Positions 40,020 to 40,836 of a DNA stretch of 40,836 nucleotides are shown piece after piece. Positions within the stretch are counted from its first letter, which is position 1; the number at the start of each line of letters is the position of its first letter. Made by a program: the position numbers and the translations under genes. Source of the stretch: Nitrososphaerota archaeon. Lineage in GTDB: Archaea; Thermoproteota; Nitrososphaeria; Nitrososphaerales; Gagatemarchaeaceae. The stretch is from positions 1 through 40,836 of the forward strand of contig JAPCJP010000014.1 in assembly GCA_027886885.1 (NCBI GenBank), written 5' to 3'. The notes below the pieces were generated by a model. It worked only from the letters and a program-made list of their open reading frames with translations. It was not told the DNA's origin and ran no database searches.

Positions 40020-40836
40020 TGTCGACCATAGACGACCAGGCGAAACGGCCGGAGAGGCGAAACAGGAGCGCCGACATCAGGCACGCACTCCACCTCATCA
40101 GGGGGAACTACCTGGTGCTGGCGGGGATGGTGATCGCTGCGGGAACCGTCCTCCTCGCTATCCTCTCCGCACTCGGGTTGATCGTGAACCTGGAATCGTG
40201 GCATCACCTCAACTTCCCCCTGGTCTTGTGTTGGAACAATCCGTACTTCACATGGAACATACCGAACCTGAAGGTCTGCTCCGGAACGACGGTCTTCCCC
40301 CTGGGGACGGACACCTACGGTCGGAACCTACTCAACATGATCATAATAGCGGTCCCCCTCGACCTGGAGGTCTCGCTAGTCGTGGTGGCATCGGCCATTC
40401 TCATCGGCATCGCCGCCGGGGGAACGGCGGCCTACGCGGGCGGCTGGGTGGACGAGGTGATCCTGAGGGCGACTGACGTCTTCTTCGCGATGCCCACCCT
40501 GGTCCTCGGACTCGTCCTGCTCGTGACCCTCGGCCAGGTTTTCCCGAGGAGCGGCTTCGCCATACTGACCCTTGCACTGGTGATAATCTGGTGGCCCTAC
40601 TACGCTCGGCTCGTCCGCTCCCAGGTGATTTCGGAGAAGCAGAAACCCTACGTGCTGGCCCTCCGCTCAGTTGGCGCGGGCAATTTCCGGATCCTCTTCC
40701 GACACATCATACGTAATTCCATCTACCCTATCTTCGTCCAAGCCTCCCTCGACGTGGGTGGCGTGATACTGGTCTTCTCGGCCTTCACGTTCCTGGGCTT
40801 CTCGCCGAACCAGGAACAGCCCGAGCTCGGGAACCT
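40019..40836 (+). CDS. Dpp/Opp ABC importer permease 2 (DppC-like), partial
   Basis: The frame from ATG 40019 stays open to the window edge, about 272 residues. A polar N-terminus (MSTIDDQAKRPERRNR) is followed by a first helix at about 30-56. The external loop with paired Cys (VLCWNN and LKVCSG) comes next, then PLGTDTYGRNLLNMII, the DppC-typical GTDxxGRD-like motif, and further membrane segments. The EAA loop LALRSVGAGNFRILFRHIIRN near 215-235 is present. It ends inside FLGFSPNQEQPELGN, close to the usual DppC C-terminal region, so only a few dozen residues are missing. Confidence 0.93.
   Translation, partial: MSTIDDQAKRPERRNRSADIRHALHLIRGNYLVLAGMVIAAGTVLLAILSALGLIVNLESWHHLNFPLVLCWNNPYFTWNIPNLKVCSGTTVFPLGTDTYGRNLLNMIIIAVPLDLEVSLVVVASAILIGIAAGGTAAYAGGWVDEVILRATDVFFAMPTLVLGLVLLVTLGQVFPRSGFAILTLALVIIWWPYYARLVRSQVISEKQKPYVLALRSVGAGNFRILFRHIIRNSIYPIFVQASLDVGGVILVFSAFTFLGFSPNQEQPELGN

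Overview
The window reads as a GC-rich archaeal chromosome segment from a folate-using heterotroph. Support comes from AT-rich TATA-like boxes (CTTAAATA, GATTAAGC, GCTTATAT and similar) centred about 24-38 nt before many first genes, leaderless or nearly leaderless starts, Shine-Dalgarno motifs mainly inside operons, a small archaeal/Gram-positive-type PurL with separate PurS and PurQ, a pilin-type signal peptide on a solute-binding protein, and an F420-type luciferase-like oxidoreductase. A Thermoproteota/Thaumarchaeota-related lineage is a guess only.

Region 1 (1-12.3 kb) is a purine block: purH (partial, leftward), then rightward purS-purQ-purL-purF-purN-folD-5-formyl-THF cyclo-ligase-purC-purM, with purB facing it. 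Most junctions overlap by a few bases (ATGA, CTGA, GTGA, TTGA). purL is interrupted by a complete 490-residue intein with a LAGLIDADG-type endonuclease. Three genes (purS, purL, purN) have no ATG/GTG/TTG where homology needs the start; they appear to use ATT, CTG and CTG, and both CTG codons have well-placed Shine-Dalgarno sequences. The one-carbon genes folD and cyclo-ligase sit with the formyl-THF-dependent purN and purH, so the operon carries its own cofactor supply. purD, purE/K and purA are not seen here.

Region 2 (12.3-16.8 kb) holds an ABC-2-type transporter pair (permease and ATPase, leftward) divergent from an AMP-forming acetyl/acyl-CoA synthetase.

Region 3 (16.8-34.4 kb) is an accessory catabolic region with many short units, each with its own promoter. 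It has a D-threonine-aldolase-like PLP enzyme, an M20 hydrolase and an amidohydrolase (both with changed metal ligands), a class V aminotransferase, an HpcH/HpaI aldolase plus FAH-family pair, a secreted 7-bladed YVTN propeller, a Gfo/Idh/MocA dehydrogenase, an MFS transporter, two divergent dimethylformamidase-like proteins, an LLM flavin/F420 oxidoreductase, and an enolase-superfamily dehydratase/racemase. The two dimethylformamidase paralogs share a 117-bp perfect inverted repeat inside otherwise diverged genes, which suggests gene conversion.

Region 4 (34.4 kb to the end) is a Dpp/Opp-type import operon ordered binding protein-ATPase-ATPase-permease-permease (last gene cut). Taken together, regions 3 and 4 look like uptake and breakdown of an amide- or N-acyl-containing sugar-acid or amino-acid-like compound to pyruvate- and acetyl-level products. 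That pathway is inference from gene content; no substrate can be read from the sequence.
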